Shown here piece after piece: positions 28,689 to 39,238 of a DNA stretch of 64,000 bases. Where the stretch lies: contig NZ_CP012334.1 in assembly GCF_001704295.1 (NCBI RefSeq), forward strand, positions 4,352,084 to 4,416,083, in the 5' to 3' direction. Position numbers and translations under genes: made by a program. This stretch comes from Bordetella sp. H567 (GTDB taxonomy: Bacteria > Pseudomonadota > Gammaproteobacteria > Burkholderiales > Burkholderiaceae_B). The notes under the pieces were generated by a model. It searched no databases. It worked only from the letters and a program-made list of their open reading frames with translations, and was not told the DNA's origin. Position 1 is the first letter of the stretch, and the number at the start of each line of letters is the position of its first letter.

Positions 28689-31527
28689 GCTGTTCTCCCT
28701 GCCCCAGGGGCGCATGTCCATCGTTACTGACCAACACCTTCACTACCCGCTCCATGCGCATAAAGCGCGAACCCTTGACCAATACGGCGCCTGCGCTTGC
28801 ATCGCGCAGCGCCGTCACAATTTCTTCCACACTCTCGCAAGCCCTTGCGCCCGTTCCAAAGGCCGCGGCGGCATCCGCGGCGGCCTTTCCCAGGCTAAGG
28901 AAGAGATCGATGCCACGCTCTCGCGCGTATTCGCCGACTTCGCGATGCATCGCCGGACCATTGGCGCCGACTTCACCCATGTCCCCCAATACCAGCACGC
29001 GGGGTGCGGGCAATTGGGCGAGTACGTCGATGGCCGCTCTGACGGAGTCCGGATTGGCATTGTAGGTGTCATCGACCAGCAATGTTCCGTCACTCAATCT
29101 GTGCCGCTGCATGCGGCCGGACACGGGGCTGAAGGCCGCCAGCGCCTTGCACGCGGAGGCCAGTGGAGCCCCGGCGGCCAAGGCGCAGGCGGTCGCCGCC
29201 AACGCGTTGCGCAGATTGTGCATGCCCGGAACCGGTAGCTCCAGCATCGCTGTGCCAGCAGGTGTGACCAATTGGCACCGGACGCCCAGCGCGTCGGCGT
29301 GCACGTGGTCCGCGTAGACGTCCAAGCCGGCCTGCGTACCGAAGCGCAACACGCGTGGCGTCGCGCTCAACGCATCCCACGCCGCGGTGTAGGCATCATC
29401 GCCGGGATACACCGCATAGCCATCCTGCGGCAGCGCGGCCAGGACAGCGCCGTTCTCCTCCGCGACGGCTTGCACGGAATGCATGAATTCCTGATGCTCG
29501 CGCTGCGCATTGTTTACCAGGGCGACCGTGGGTGCAGCCATCGCCGCCAGCAGCGCGATTTCGCCGGGATGGTTCATGCCGAGCTCGAAGACCGCGGCCT
29601 GGTGATGCGCACGCAGGCGCAGCAGCATCAGGGGCAGGCCGATCTCGTTATTGAAATTCCCCGCACTGGCGAAGCGCTGTTCCGCGCCCAGCCAATCCGC
29701 GAGGATGGCGGATATCATTTCCTTCGTGGTGGTCTTGCCGTTGCTGCCGGCAACCGCGATGACCGGGATATCGAAGCGCGCTCGCCAGGCAGCGCCGATG
29801 CGGCCCAGCGCCAGCCGCGTATCGCCCAGCACCAGCTGCGGCATCCGCACGCCGTCGACCCGGCGCGCGACGACCGCGGCCACCGCGCCCTGGTCCTGCG
29901 CCTGCTGCAGGTAATCGTGCGCATCGAAACGTTCGCCCGCCAGCGCCAGGAACAACTGGCCCGCGCCTATCGTGCGCGTATCGGTCGAAACCGCGGACAC
30001 GGCGGGGAGCAGCAGCGCCAGCCGTGCCCATTCACGATCGTCAAAGGGAAGCTTGACGCCGGCGATTTCCTGGTAGGTTTCGTGCCCCTTGCCGGCCAGC
30101 AGCACCACGTCCTCCAGGCGCGCGGCCCAAATGGTGCCCATGATGGCCTTCGCACGATCCGGCTCCACGGTCAGCGACGCGCCCTCGCCGATACCGGCGC
30201 GGATCTGCGCCAGGATAGCGGCAGGGTCCTCGCTGCGCGGGTTGTCGCTGCTGAGCACGACATGATCGGCGCCTTGCGCGGCAATGGCGCCCATGACGGG
30301 CCGCTTGCCGGCGTCACGATCGCCGCCGCAGCCGAACAGGCACAACAGCCGTCCGCCGCGTGCCTGGGCCACGGGCCGCAGCGCCGCCAGGGCCCGCTCC
30401 AGTGCATCGGGCGTATGGGAATAGTCGACCACCACCATGGGACCCGCAGGCGCGCCAAGGTCGGCGGACAAGGGGACCGGCGTGACGATTTCCATCCGGC
30501 CGTCGACCGGTGTGGCGGCGGCGAGTTCGCGCGCGATATCGGACAAAGGCCAGCCCAGCGCCTGCAGTACGCCGGCGACCAACAGCAGGTTGGATAGGTT
30601 GTGCTGGCCCAGCAGCCCCGTCATGATCTGCGCTTCGCCCTGCGACGTGGACAGCGTGAAAATCTGGCCGTGGCCCGTCACCGCCAGGTCGCGCGCGCGC
30701 AGATCGGCAGGTGTGTGGATGCCATAGGCCAGGACGCGCTCGGCAGGCAGCGACGCGATCAGCCGCCGACCGGCCTGGTCGTCGGCGTTGACCACGGCCT
30801 TGCTCAGTCCCGGCCAGGCGAACAGGCGGGCTTTCGCTGCCTCGTACGCCGCCATGGTGCCGTGGTAATCCAGATGGTCCCGGCTCAAGTTGGTGAACGC
30901 CGCGATGTCGATGCGCACCCCGTCCATGCGCCCCTGCTCGATGCCGATGGAGGATGCCTCCATCGCCACCAATTGAGCGCCGGCCCGCCGCATCTGCGCC
31001 AGCAGGCGATGCACGGCCAGCACGTCAGGCGTCGTCAGGTTGCCCGGCAGCGCCTGCCCACCGGGCAGCGTGGCGCCCAGCGTGCCGATGGCGCCGCAAG
31101 GCTTGCCGCCGTGCGTCAGCGCGCGGGCCAGCCATTGCACGCACGAGGTCTTGCCATTGGTGCCGGTGACGGCGATCACGGCCAGGGCAGCGGAAGGCGA
31201 GTCATACCAGGCATCGGCCAGGGCACCCAGCATGCCACGCAAGCCGTCGACCACGCACAGCGGCACATCGGATGCCAGGACCTCGGACAGCGAGGCGCGC
31301 GGCCCTTCGACCAGGATGGCGGCCGCGCCCCGCGCGATCGCCTGCTGTATATATAGGCTGCCGTCGCTGGCCCGCCCGCGGCACGCGACGAACACGTCGC
31401 CCGCCGCGACTTCGCGCGAGTCCAGGCGCAGATCGGCCCCCGGCGCGGCGTTGGCGCGCAACCATGCTACGACGCCGTCCGCATCGGACGGCGTCGCAAC
31501 GGGGGAATCCAGGCCTGTGGCGTTCAT
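28678..31527 (-). CDS. murE/murF: MurE-MurF fusion ligase
   Basis: 949 aa in one uninterrupted frame. Residues 1 to about 495 are MurE (P-loop [13 protein letters not shown]; the DNPR motif in [10 protein letters not shown] marks meso-diaminopimelate specificity; HETYQEI near the end). The rest is MurF ([29 protein letters not shown]). There is no spacer: MurE runs into [11 protein letters not shown] of MurF. Such fusions are known in Bordetella and relatives. The product would add meso-DAP and then D-Ala-D-Ala. It overlaps ftsI by 4 bp. Confidence 0.97.
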   Translation of the reverse strand: MNATGLDSPVATPSDADGVVAWLRANAAPGADLRLDSREVAAGDVFVACRGRASDGSLYIQQAIARGAAAILVEGPRASLSEVLASDVPLCVVDGLRGMLGALADAWYDSPSAALAVIAVTGTNGKTSCVQWLARALTHGGKPCGAIGTLGATLPGGQALPGNLTTPDVLAVHRLLAQMRRAGAQLVAMEASSIGIEQGRMDGVRIDIAAFTNLSRDHLDYHGTMAAYEAAKARLFAWPGLSKAVVNADDQAGRRLIASLPAERVLAYGIHTPADLRARDLAVTGHGQIFTLSTSQGEAQIMTGLLGQHNLSNLLLVAGVLQALGWPLSDIARELAAATPVDGRMEIVTPVPLSADLGAPAGPMVVVDYSHTPDALERALAALRPVAQARGGRLLCLFGCGGDRDAGKRPVMGAIAAQGADHVVLSSDNPRSEDPAAILAQIRAGIGEGASLTVEPDRAKAIMGTIWAARLEDVVLLAGKGHETYQEIAGVKLPFDDREWARLALLLPAVSAVSTDTRTIGAGQLFLALAGERFDAHDYLQQAQDQGAVAAVVARRVDGVRMPQLVLGDTRLALGRIGAAWRARFDIPVIAVAGSNGKTTTKEMISAILADWLGAEQRFASAGNFNNEIGLPLMLLRLRAHHQAAVFELGMNHPGEIALLAAMAAPTVALVNNAQREHQEFMHSVQAVAEENGAVLAALPQDGYAVYPGDDAYTAAWDALSATPRVLRFGTQAGLDVYADHVHADALGVRCQLVTPAGTAMLELPVPGMHNLRNALAATACALAAGAPLASACKALAAFSPVSGRMQRHRLSDGTLLVDDTYNANPDSVRAAIDVLAQLPAPRVLVLGDMGEVGANGPAMHREVGEYARERGIDLFLSLGKAAADAAAAFGTGARACESVEEIVTALRDASAGAVLVKGSRFMRMERVVKVLVSNDGHAPLGQGEQHAA

Positions 31528-33254
31528 CTCATCCGCTCCTGCAAGCCTGCCACCACGGTGGATTCGAATGGCGCATCGGGCTGGACATTCATCAGCCGCA
31601 GGCTGCCACCGACGATGGTGGAAAACACGGGCGCCGCCACCGCGCCGCCATAGTAGCCCCCGGTCTGCGGCTCGTCGATGGTGACCGCAACGACGATGCG
31701 CGGATTGGACACCGGCGCGAAACCCACGAAAGAGCTGCGGTAGCGGCTGGTGCTGTACCGGCCGTCGACGATCTTGCGGGCCGTGCCGCTCTTGCCCGCC
31801 ACCCGGTAGCCCTGCACCTGGGCCAGCTTGGCGCCGTCCGGTCCGGCGGCGGCTTCCAGGAAGCCCCGGATCAGGGCCGCGATCTTCGGCGGATAGACCT
31901 TGACGCTGGTGGGCTCGCTATCGCGCTTGACCAGCGTCAGCGACACCATATCGCCATCGCGTGCAAACACCGTGTAGGCGCGCGCCATCTGCAGCAGCGA
32001 CACCGACAGGCCGTAGCCGTAGGCCATGGTGGCCTTTTCGATCAGCCGCCAGCGCTCCCAGGGACGCAGGCGCCCGGGCGCCGCACCCGGGAAACCCAGC
32101 TGGGGCGCCTGCCCCAGACCCAGTTCCGTGAAGCGGTCCCACATCTCGCGGGGCTCCAGTTTTTCCGATATCAGCGTCATGCCGATATTGCTGGAACGCC
32201 GCAGCACGTCCGCGACGTTGATCGTGCCGTTGCGGCTCACATCGCTGATCGTCGAGCCCTGGTAGCGGAAATGGCCGTTGCCCGTATCGAACATGGTCGA
32301 TGTGGTGATACGCCCCAGATCCAGCGCCAGCGCCGCCGTGAACGGCTTCATGATCGAGCCCGGCTCGAAGGTGTCCGTGATGGCCTGGTTGCGCAGCGCA
32401 TCCGAATCGAGCGAACTGCGATCGCCCGGATCATAGGTGGGCAGGCTGGCCATGCTGAGGATCTCGCCGGTGCGCGCGTCCAGGACCACCGCCGCCGCGC
32501 CGCGCGCGTGATGCAGCGCGATCGCGTCGGTGAGCGCTTTGAACACCAGGTACTGCACCCGGGTATCGATGGACAGGCGCAGGTCCTTGCCATTGACCGG
32601 CTCCGTGACGGCCTGCACGTCCTCGATGACGCGGCCCAGGCGGTCCTTGATGACCCGACGCGTGCCCGGCCGGCCGGACAGCTGTTTATTGAACGCCAGC
32701 TCGACGCCTTCCTGGCCCTGATCCTCGACGTTGGTGAAGCCCACCACGTGGGCCATGACCTCGCTTTCAGGATAGTAGCGCCGCGTCTCGGGCTGCTGGT
32801 GGATGCCCGGCACGGCCAGCTGCTTGATCTTGTCGGCGATTTCCATCGGCACCTGGCGCTTCAGGTAGACGAAGTTCTTGTCCTCGTCGGCCAACCGCTT
32901 GTTCAGGTCCGCGACCGGCATGTCCAACAGCTTGCTCAGGGCGGCCAGCTGCTGCGGCGGCGCCGCGCGCGCATCGTCCGGAATCGCCCAGATGGCGCGA
33001 GCCGGGACGCTGGACGCCAGCACCACGTTGTTGCGGTCCAGGATCTTGCCTCGCGTGGCGGCCAGGGTCAGGGTACGCTCGTAGCGGCGTTCGCCCTGCT
33101 GCTGCAGAAAGTCGGTGGTGATGCCCTGCAGGAAAAGCGCCCGCGCGGCCAGGGTGCCGAAGCCCACGAACAGCAGGATGAGGACCAGGCGCGAGCGCCA
33201 GGCGGGCAATTGCCCGCGCAACACCGGGCTATTGAAGAAAGGCAGCCGCTTCAT
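31524..33254 (-). CDS. ftsI: Septal transpeptidase FtsI (PBP3)
   Basis: 576 aa. One N-terminal membrane segment (about 18-40), a pedestal domain, and a class B transpeptidase domain with the catalytic SxxK in EPGSIMKPF, SxN in RRSSNIG and KSGT in AGKSGTARK. It cross-links septal peptidoglycan with FtsW. Overlaps ftsL by 4 bp. Confidence 0.97.
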   Translation of the reverse strand: MKRLPFFNSPVLRGQLPAWRSRLVLILLFVGFGTLAARALFLQGITTDFLQQQGERRYERTLTLAATRGKILDRNNVVLASSVPARAIWAIPDDARAAPPQQLAALSKLLDMPVADLNKRLADEDKNFVYLKRQVPMEIADKIKQLAVPGIHQQPETRRYYPESEVMAHVVGFTNVEDQGQEGVELAFNKQLSGRPGTRRVIKDRLGRVIEDVQAVTEPVNGKDLRLSIDTRVQYLVFKALTDAIALHHARGAAAVVLDARTGEILSMASLPTYDPGDRSSLDSDALRNQAITDTFEPGSIMKPFTAALALDLGRITTSTMFDTGNGHFRYQGSTISDVSRNGTINVADVLRRSSNIGMTLISEKLEPREMWDRFTELGLGQAPQLGFPGAAPGRLRPWERWRLIEKATMAYGYGLSVSLLQMARAYTVFARDGDMVSLTLVKRDSEPTSVKVYPPKIAALIRGFLEAAAGPDGAKLAQVQGYRVAGKSGTARKIVDGRYSTSRYRSSFVGFAPVSNPRIVVAVTIDEPQTGGYYGGAVAAPVFSTIVGGSLRLMNVQPDAPFESTVVAGLQERMR

Positions 33255-33535
33255 TGCGCGCCTCCGGCGACCGGCGCCTGGTTCAGATAGATCGTGCGGT
33301 CGGGCACGATGGGGATCATCTTCAGGTCGTCGCGCGCGGCGCGATCGACGCGCGCATTGCGCGCCAGTTCGGCGCGGTCCAGCTGCAAGCGGCGCCAGTC
33401 ATTGTCCAGGTCGCGGGCCTGTGCCTGCGCGCGGTCGAAGTCGATGAACAACTGGCGCGCCTGATAGCGGCTGGTCACCAACGAAATGGCGCAGGACATG
33501 AGCACCAAGGCCAGGAGCAGGCTGAGGCGGCCCAT
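33251..33535 (-). CDS. ftsL: Cell division protein FtsL
   Basis: 94 aa: a membrane segment at residues 3-20 (LSLLLALVLMSCAISLVT) and a heptad-like helix with QLFIDFDRAQAQARDLDNDW. It partners FtsB and FtsQ. Identification rests mostly on position between rsmH and ftsI and on topology. The start overlaps the rsmH stop by one base. Confidence 0.93.
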   Translation of the reverse strand: MGRLSLLLALVLMSCAISLVTSRYQARQLFIDFDRAQAQARDLDNDWRRLQLDRAELARNARVDRAARDDLKMIPIVPDRTIYLNQAPVAGGAQ

Positions 33536-34614
33536 CAGCGCTTCCCCTTGCCGGCGCGCCGCAGGCGTGACGCGGAAAGCGGATCGGCCCCCACAAAAGC
33601 GGCGCCGCCACCCGCGGGCAGCGGCACATCGGTACGTTCGGCGACGCGCAGGATGGCCGAACGCGAACGCGCGTTGCCCGCGATTTCGTCGGGTTCCGCC
33701 AGCACACGGCCCAGGGAACGCAGCAGCGGCTGCGGCATTTCGCTCTCGCGCAGGGGCAAACGGGAATGCGCGGCCGCCGGCCTGGCGGCCGCCGCGATGA
33801 ATTGCTTGACCATGCGGTCTTCGAGCGAATGAAAACTGATCACCGCCACCCTCCCCCCCGGCGCGAGCAGATCTAGAGCTGACGCGAGGGCGCGTGCGAG
33901 TTCTTCGAGTTCCCGATTGAGGTAAATCCGTAAAGCCTGAAAGGTGCGCGTGGCCGGATGCTGCCCCTTTTCGCGCGTGCGGACGGCACCTGCGACGAGC
34001 TCGGCAAGTTCGAGCGTGGTATGCAGCGGCCTTGTTGCGCGGCGAGCTGCAATCGTTTTTGCAATCTGAAAAGCAAACCGTTCTTCGCCATATTCCGCTA
34101 TGACCTCCCGCATTTCATCCACGCTGGCTTCGGCCAGCCATTCCGCGGCCGTCGGGCCGCGTGTCGTATCCATGCGCATATCGAGCGGGCCTTCGCGCAT
34201 GAAGGAAAACCCCCGCGCGGCCTCATCCAGCTGGGGCGATGACACCCCCAGATCCAGCATGACGCCGTCCACGCTTCCCACGCCCAAGTCCCCCAGCGCC
34301 TCGCGCATGGTGGCGAAACCCGCATGCACCACCGCCACCCGCGGGTCGGAGGCGGCCAATTGCTGCGCCACCGCGATCGCGCTCGGATCCTTGTCGAACA
34401 CCACCAGCCGCGCCTTGGGCGAGAGCCGGGATAGCAAGGCGCCGGAATGACCCCCGCGCCCGAACGTCCCGTCGACGTAGACGCCGTCCAGGCGGCGCTG
34501 CGCGTCGGCGCCATCGTCCCCGCTGCGGCCGGCGGCTTTGCGGCTGCCGAAATGCGGCAACAACAACGCGTCCACCGTCGGCGCCAACAGCACGGGCCGA
34601 TGTTCGAGTTTCAT
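33535..34614 (-). CDS. rsmH: 16S rRNA m4C1402 methyltransferase RsmH
   Basis: 359 aa. SAM motif [16 protein letters not shown] (about 48), [22 protein letters not shown] and the late [16 protein letters not shown] are diagnostic. About 25 residues ([19 protein letters not shown]) are inserted after the conserved start [14 protein letters not shown], so it is longer than the usual 310-320. Seven bases separate it from mraZ. Confidence 0.97.
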   Translation of the reverse strand: MKLEHRPVLLAPTVDALLLPHFGSRKAAGRSGDDGADAQRRLDGVYVDGTFGRGGHSGALLSRLSPKARLVVFDKDPSAIAVAQQLAASDPRVAVVHAGFATMREALGDLGVGSVDGVMLDLGVSSPQLDEAARGFSFMREGPLDMRMDTTRGPTAAEWLAEASVDEMREVIAEYGEERFAFQIAKTIAARRATRPLHTTLELAELVAGAVRTREKGQHPATRTFQALRIYLNRELEELARALASALDLLAPGGRVAVISFHSLEDRMVKQFIAAAARPAAAHSRLPLRESEMPQPLLRSLGRVLAEPDEIAGNARSRSAILRVAERTDVPLPAGGGAAFVGADPLSASRLRRAGKGKR

Positions 34615-34621
34615 ATCGGCT

Positions 34622-35050
34622 TCAGAAGGAAAACTGATTCAGCACTTCCGGCATTCCCTGAGCCAGATCTTCCGCCTCGCGGCGGGCCAGGGAAGCGGCA
34701 TCCCAGAGCTCGAAGTGCGCGCCCATGCCGAGCAACATCACTTCTCGCGTCATTCCTGCGGCATTGCGCAGTTCGGGGGCGATCAGGATGCGGCCGGATC
34801 CATCCAGCTCGACATCCTGGGCGTTGCCCAGCAGCAGCCGCTGCAACGCCCGGGCAGACATGGGAAGCGCGGCGATGACTTCACGCTTCTTCTCCCATTC
34901 CTGGCGCGGGTAGAGCAACAGGCAACCGTCCGGGTGGCGGGTCAGCGTCAGCCGGCCCTCCGCCTGAGCGACCAGGGCGTCACGATGCCGGGTCGGAATT
35001 GAGATCCGACCCTTCGCATCCAGCGTGAGCGCGCTGCTTCCCTGGAACAC
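34622..35050 (-). CDS. mraZ: Transcriptional regulator MraZ
   Basis: 142 aa, two MraZ/AbrB-like repeats with [14 protein letters not shown] and [13 protein letters not shown]. In known cases it represses its own dcw promoter. The start is GTG 35050 ([10 protein letters not shown]), with GGAGG five bases upstream; the nearby ATG is out of frame. The Shine-Dalgarno lies inside one of the candidate MraZ boxes. Confidence 0.96.
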   Translation of the reverse strand: MFQGSSALTLDAKGRISIPTRHRDALVAQAEGRLTLTRHPDGCLLLYPRQEWEKKREVIAALPMSARALQRLLLGNAQDVELDGSGRILIAPELRNAAGMTREVMLLGMGAHFELWDAASLARREAEDLAQGMPEVLNQFSF

Positions 35051-35092
35051 CCATTCCTCCCACTTAATTGCACAAAAACCTACTTTTTCCCA
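35050..35092 (-). promoter_or_regulatory. Candidate MraZ operator boxes
   Basis: On the minus strand TGGG/TAGG/TGCA/TGGG tetramers begin at 35092, 35082, 35072 and 35062, exactly 10 bp apart, with another TGGG 9 bp further. MraZ binds TGGGN repeats with a 10-bp period in known systems. Two of the four periodic sites match well. They start at the -10 box and run through the leader to the start codon. Confidence 0.6.
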
Positions 35093-35120
35093 CTCTACGG
35101 GAAGGGAAACCTCCGGTCAA
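35092..35120 (-). promoter_or_regulatory. dcw cluster promoter
   Basis: TTGACC (35120-35115) and TAGAGT (35097-35092) are separated by 17 bp on the minus strand. The expected transcript start is near 35085, giving a leader of only about 35 nt before mraZ. The promoter is followed directly by the MraZ boxes. Confidence 0.65.
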
Positions 35121-35181
35121 GCAACCGGACACATTTTTTTCAATCACAACAAGGACTTAGACGTCACCGTTGAAAACCAAA

Positions 35182-35211
35182 AATAAAAACCCCCTGATAA
35201 ATCAGGGGGTT
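35182..35211 (-). terminator. Terminator after rnpB
   Basis: AACCCCCTGAT (35188-35198) and ATCAGGGGGTT (35201-35211) form an 11-bp stem; on the minus strand TTTTTATTTTT follows. It separates RNase P RNA from the dcw promoter. Confidence 0.88.
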
Positions 35212-35292
35212 GCAAAATGATCTAAAAGTCCTACCTGAGACTAAGCAAAGAAGGAGATTGCGGGGTGCGCCGCCCCCGCCCCTGCGGGGGAA

Positions 35293-35705
35293 GCAAGACG
35301 GATCTATAGGCCGGATTCTGTACGCCGGGAAACCCGGCGGGCAATCATTCCTCTGGCCCGGCCATTACTGGCCGGATCTAGCCACCTACCCGCATGCTTG
35401 GACGAGCCGCCCTTCACGGTCCGAGGACCGTACGCATGCCTATTTGATGTTGCTCCCGGTAGAGGTTGCCGCGTTTCACCCTGCGACGCCACGCCCCGTG
35501 ACCGGAGCGCGCGACACGGAAGTGGCCGTGCCTGTGCGCGGTTTGACCGCGCCCGCTTCGCAGACTCGTCTCTGTGGCCCTGTTCCTCAGGCGCGCCGCG
35601 GTTGCCCGCCGCGCGCCCGGACGGCCGTTAGCCGCTACCGCGCCCTGTGGAGTCCGGACCTTCCTCGATGCATGCGCACCGCGATTGCCCGACCCGTCTT
35701 GCCCG
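35293..35705 (-). ncRNA. rnpB: RNase P RNA
   Basis: The minus strand carries the conserved GAGGAAGGTCCGGACTCC of the 5' half, and near the 3' end ACAGAATCCGGCCTATAGAT. The ends pair as helix P1: GCAAGACGGGTC from 35702 with GATCCGTCTTGC ending at 35293. Length is about 410 nt, bacterial type A. A -10-like TAAAAT lies at 35714-35709. The exact ends are estimated from P1. Confidence 0.93.
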
Positions 35706-35766
35706 GCTATTTTAGACCAAGCCGGAACCCGTCGCCTTCCCGCGGCGCGACAGCACGGAAGCAGGC

Positions 35767-35800
35767 AAAAAAAAGACGCCCGGAGGGACGAGCGCCTTTT
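35767..35800 (-). terminator. Terminator after the AcpA-like phosphoesterase gene
   Basis: On the minus strand GGCGCTCG and CGGGCGTC form an 8-bp stem with two G-U pairs, followed by eight T. It lies 15 bp past the stop at 35816 and just before the rnpB promoter. Confidence 0.8.
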
Positions 35801-35815
35801 CGCGGGAGAGCGGGC

Positions 35816-37525
35816 TCAGGTCAGAGAGGTATCCAGCACTTCGCTCAAGTCGCCTTGGTCCGCCCCGGTGTTTTGCTTCAGCGCATCGCGGCGCCTGGTC
35901 AGGCCGGGCAGTTCCGGCAGCGACCAGCGGCGCGTGATGAAGCGCAGGATGGAAGTCGTATCGAGCATCGTGTGATCGACATAGCCCTTGCGGACCGTCG
36001 GGCCGGCCAGGATGGTCGGAACGCGCGATCCCGGACCGAAGCGGTCACCCTTGGGCGGCGCGATGTGATCCCAGAGGCCGCCGTTTTCGTCATACGTGAT
36101 GACGACAAGCATGTGGCCCCATTGCGGGCTCTTTTCCAGTTCGGCGACGATGTTGGCGATGGCCTGGTCGCCGCGCAGCACGTCGGCATAGCCGTTGTGC
36201 TCGTTCAGGTTGCCCACCGGCTTGTAGAACGACACGGGCGGCAGCTTGCCGGCGCGGATATCGGCGATGAAGCTCTCGCCGTTGACGCCGGCATCCTTCA
36301 GGTGCTCGTTGCGCTGGGCGACGCCGTCCGGCGTGGTCGGATCGAAGCGCTTGAAGTAATTGAAGGGCTGGTGATGGAACTGGAAGTTGACGAAGGGTTG
36401 GCCATTGGCCTGCAGGGCGGTACCCGTGTAGTCGGAACCCACCCAACCCGAGGGACTCGTCGAGCGCGCCGTCTGGAAGGCCCAACCGCCGCTATACCAG
36501 GCCCACTCGACGCCCTTCTGGCTCAAATAATCGCCGATGTTGTCCTGCGTTTGCGGCGGCACGGTGGTGGCATTGGCGGGATCGGCCAGCAGGCCGGCCG
36601 CTACGCCCTGCGCGTTCGGCGCCGGCTTGTTGCCGCTGGGCTGGTAGGCCGGCTGCATCGTGTTGATGCCAAAGGCGTCCGGCGTGATCGTGGCGCTGCT
36701 GGTCATGAAGATGGACGTGGCTGGCCCGCTCAGCGCGGAATCGGCACCGGCGGCCGCCGGATTCACCGCCAGGTGCGAACCCTGCGGGCCATCGGACAGC
36801 GTGGCGACCTTGCTCTTGTTGTTGTCGTTGATGGGTACGACGGGCGGCGCCGCCGCGATCAGGTATTGGTGGTTCAGGAACGAGCCACCGAAAGCGCCCA
36901 TGAAGAAATGGTCGGCCATCGTGTACTTCTGCGCGACCTTCCACAGGGGCAGCGTATTGGCATTGCCCGTGAAATGCCCCATGACCAGACCGCCGGCGGT
37001 ATCGGCCCAGGCAACGAACTGGTCGTTCTTGCCGCCGTCGATCTGCATCTGGTTCTGATAGAAGTTGTGCCACAGGTCGGCGTTCACCGCCTTCAGATCC
37101 ACCCCGGGATAGGTCTCATTGATGGAGAACGGTTTGTTGGCCATCCCCTGCGTTTGCGAGGTCGTGACCACGGGCACGGCGGGATCGAACTGCGCTTTGG
37201 CGTTGGTCAGGCCGGCCCATACCGGCGGCAGGGCCGCAAGCACGGTCTTGCCGTCGCGGTCCACCTGGGGCGCGTAGCTTGCCGTGGCAAGCGGGCTGTC
37301 CACGCCCGGGTAATCGCTGTACAGGTTATCGAAACTTCGGTTCTCCGGGTAGATCACCACGACGGTCTGGATGTTTTCCACCGCGCGGTCCTCCGCTCGA
37401 GCGAAGCTATCGGAAGGCGTGGTGTCCCCTCCGTCGCCGCCACAGGCGGCCAGCGAACCCAGGACCGCTATCGCAGCCAGCGGCCGCAGCGAAAAAGCGC
37501 ACATCGTGCGGAGAGTCGGTTTCAT
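35816..37525 (-). CDS. Phosphoesterase family lipoprotein (AcpA / phospholipase C-like)
   Basis: 569 aa. The N terminus ends in a lipobox (GSLAACGGDG), so it should be a lipoprotein. The mature part has VVVIYPENRSFDNLYSDYPG near the start and VVITYDENGGLWDHIAPP late, the two metal-site motifs of the phosphoesterase family that holds AcpA acid phosphatases and non-specific phospholipases C. ATG 37525 is chosen for the lipoprotein signal; the frame is open 34 codons upstream. It may recover phosphate or cleave phospholipids; the substrate is not readable. Divergent from a di-haem peroxidase gene. Confidence 0.85.
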   Translation of the reverse strand: MKPTLRTMCAFSLRPLAAIAVLGSLAACGGDGGDTTPSDSFARAEDRAVENIQTVVVIYPENRSFDNLYSDYPGVDSPLATASYAPQVDRDGKTVLAALPPVWAGLTNAKAQFDPAVPVVTTSQTQGMANKPFSINETYPGVDLKAVNADLWHNFYQNQMQIDGGKNDQFVAWADTAGGLVMGHFTGNANTLPLWKVAQKYTMADHFFMGAFGGSFLNHQYLIAAAPPVVPINDNNKSKVATLSDGPQGSHLAVNPAAAGADSALSGPATSIFMTSSATITPDAFGINTMQPAYQPSGNKPAPNAQGVAAGLLADPANATTVPPQTQDNIGDYLSQKGVEWAWYSGGWAFQTARSTSPSGWVGSDYTGTALQANGQPFVNFQFHHQPFNYFKRFDPTTPDGVAQRNEHLKDAGVNGESFIADIRAGKLPPVSFYKPVGNLNEHNGYADVLRGDQAIANIVAELEKSPQWGHMLVVITYDENGGLWDHIAPPKGDRFGPGSRVPTILAGPTVRKGYVDHTMLDTTSILRFITRRWSLPELPGLTRRRDALKQNTGADQGDLSEVLDTSLT

Positions 37526-37728
37526 ACCCGGCAAATTCCCTTTGAGCAATGACTTGAGAAAAGTGCCGCCATGGTCGGTCACCAGCATGTGAACCTCATG
37601 AAGATTCGCTGACCCCGAACTGAACATGGCCGCCGCGGATTCAGCGAACGGTCAGCCCACATACCGGGCGCTGAAATATTGCGCTGCTAGGCTCGCCGCA
37701 GTTTTTCCGTCATGCATCCCGAGCCCTC

Positions 37729-39153
37729 ATGTCCCGCGTACGCCTTGCCTTCACGCCAACACGCCTGCTTGTTTCACTCGCGGCGGTCCTGCTGTCGATA
37801 GGCGCCATGGGCATATCCGCCGCGACACGGGATAGGGATGGCACGGCCGATAGCGCAGCGCCGCACGCCACCTACTACCCACCGCCGCCGGCCGCCTACG
37901 ACCGGGTCTATGCGCGGCAAAGAGCGTCCGATCTTGCGGCCCTGGGCCAGGTCCTGTTCATGGACCCGCGGCTGTCGGCATCGGGGCGGCAATCCTGCGC
38001 CAGCTGCCACAGTCCCCAGAACCACTTCGGTCCGCCGAACGATCTGTCCGTGCAGCCGGGCGGCGCCGAGATGACGCAGTCCGGCGTGCGCGCCGTACCG
38101 TCCCTGATGTATCTGCAACAGGTGCCGCCTTTTAACGAACACTTCGTCGACAGCGAGGAAGAAGGCGACAACAGCACCGATGCCGGCCCTACCGGAGGAT
38201 TGACCTGGGACGGACGCGTGAACCGCGCCGACGCGCAAGCCCGCATTCCCTTGCTGGACCCGCGCGAGATGGGCAACAAGGATCCGGCCGCCATCGTCGC
38301 CCGTGTTCAGGCCGCGCCGTACGCCGACACCGTGCGCCGCCTGTACGGCAGCCAGGTCTTCGACAATACGGACAAGGCCTTCGCGGCCATTTCACAAGCG
38401 CTCGCGTATTACCAGGACACGCCGTCGCTGTTCTTCCCTTACAGCAGCAAGTACGACGCGGTGGCGATGGGACGCGCCAGCTTCACGCGGCAGGAAGCCG
38501 ACGGCCTGCGTCTGTTCGCCGCGGAAGACAAGGGCAATTGCGCCAGCTGCCACCGCTTCAGCGTCCCCGGCACGCTGCCCATCTTCAACGACTACGGCCA
38601 CATCGCGCTGGGCGTCCCGCGCAATCCCGCCATCGCCGCCAACAGCGACCCCGCCTATTTCGACCTGGGCTTATGCGGGCCTTACCGCAAGGACCTGGAG
38701 GACCACCCCGAGTACTGCGGCCTTTTCCGCTCGCCCACGCTGCGCAACGTGGCGACCCGCAAGGCGTTTTTCCACAACGGCGTTTTCCATACACTGCGCG
38801 ATGTCGTGGAGTTCTACGCGACGCGCGACGTACAGCCCGAGCGCTGGTACCCGCGCCGCGCCGACGGCACGGTGGAGAAGTTCGACGACCTGCCGGCCAG
38901 GTACCGCGACAACGTCAATATGGATCCTCCTTTCGGCGGCAAGCCGGGGGATAAGCCGGCACTGACGCCACGGGAGATCGATGACGTGGTGGCGTTTCTG
39001 GGCACGCTGACCGACGGCTACTTCGACCCCAGGGCGGCGCCCGCCGCTGCCGCCACGCAAGTGCCCGCGGCCGATGCCGCACCATCGTCCGCCGACGCCC
39101 GGCCGCACGCCTCCGCCGCCATCCCCGATCGGACGCCCGCGGCCCGCCCTTAG
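37729..39153 (+). CDS. Di-haem cytochrome c peroxidase/MauG family protein
   Basis: 474 aa. N-terminal signal (LLVSLAAVLLSIGAMGISAA), then two CASCH haem sites (about residues 90 and 267), with PSLMYLQQVPPFN..TWDGR and SPTLRNVATRKAFFHNG in between and after. Periplasmic. Members reduce H2O2 or oxidise protein side chains. The C-terminal 40 residues are Ala/Pro-rich and look disordered. The stop lies 85 bp before the uup start. Confidence 0.9.
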   Translation: MSRVRLAFTPTRLLVSLAAVLLSIGAMGISAATRDRDGTADSAAPHATYYPPPPAAYDRVYARQRASDLAALGQVLFMDPRLSASGRQSCASCHSPQNHFGPPNDLSVQPGGAEMTQSGVRAVPSLMYLQQVPPFNEHFVDSEEEGDNSTDAGPTGGLTWDGRVNRADAQARIPLLDPREMGNKDPAAIVARVQAAPYADTVRRLYGSQVFDNTDKAFAAISQALAYYQDTPSLFFPYSSKYDAVAMGRASFTRQEADGLRLFAAEDKGNCASCHRFSVPGTLPIFNDYGHIALGVPRNPAIAANSDPAYFDLGLCGPYRKDLEDHPEYCGLFRSPTLRNVATRKAFFHNGVFHTLRDVVEFYATRDVQPERWYPRRADGTVEKFDDLPARYRDNVNMDPPFGGKPGDKPALTPREIDDVVAFLGTLTDGYFDPRAAPAAAATQVPAADAAPSSADARPHASAAIPDRTPAARP

Positions 39154-39238
39154 CCCGGCCCACCGGCGCGAATACACCCGGGCATGGCGCCGGCCTTCCT
39201 GCGACAATATCGGTCCTTACTCGATACGCTGTCGCTAC

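Noticed and set aside
35210-37552. Open frame of 780 codons on the plus strand across rnpB and the phosphoesterase gene
   Set aside because: It runs through RNase P RNA, a terminator and antisense to a gene with a lipobox and metal motifs.
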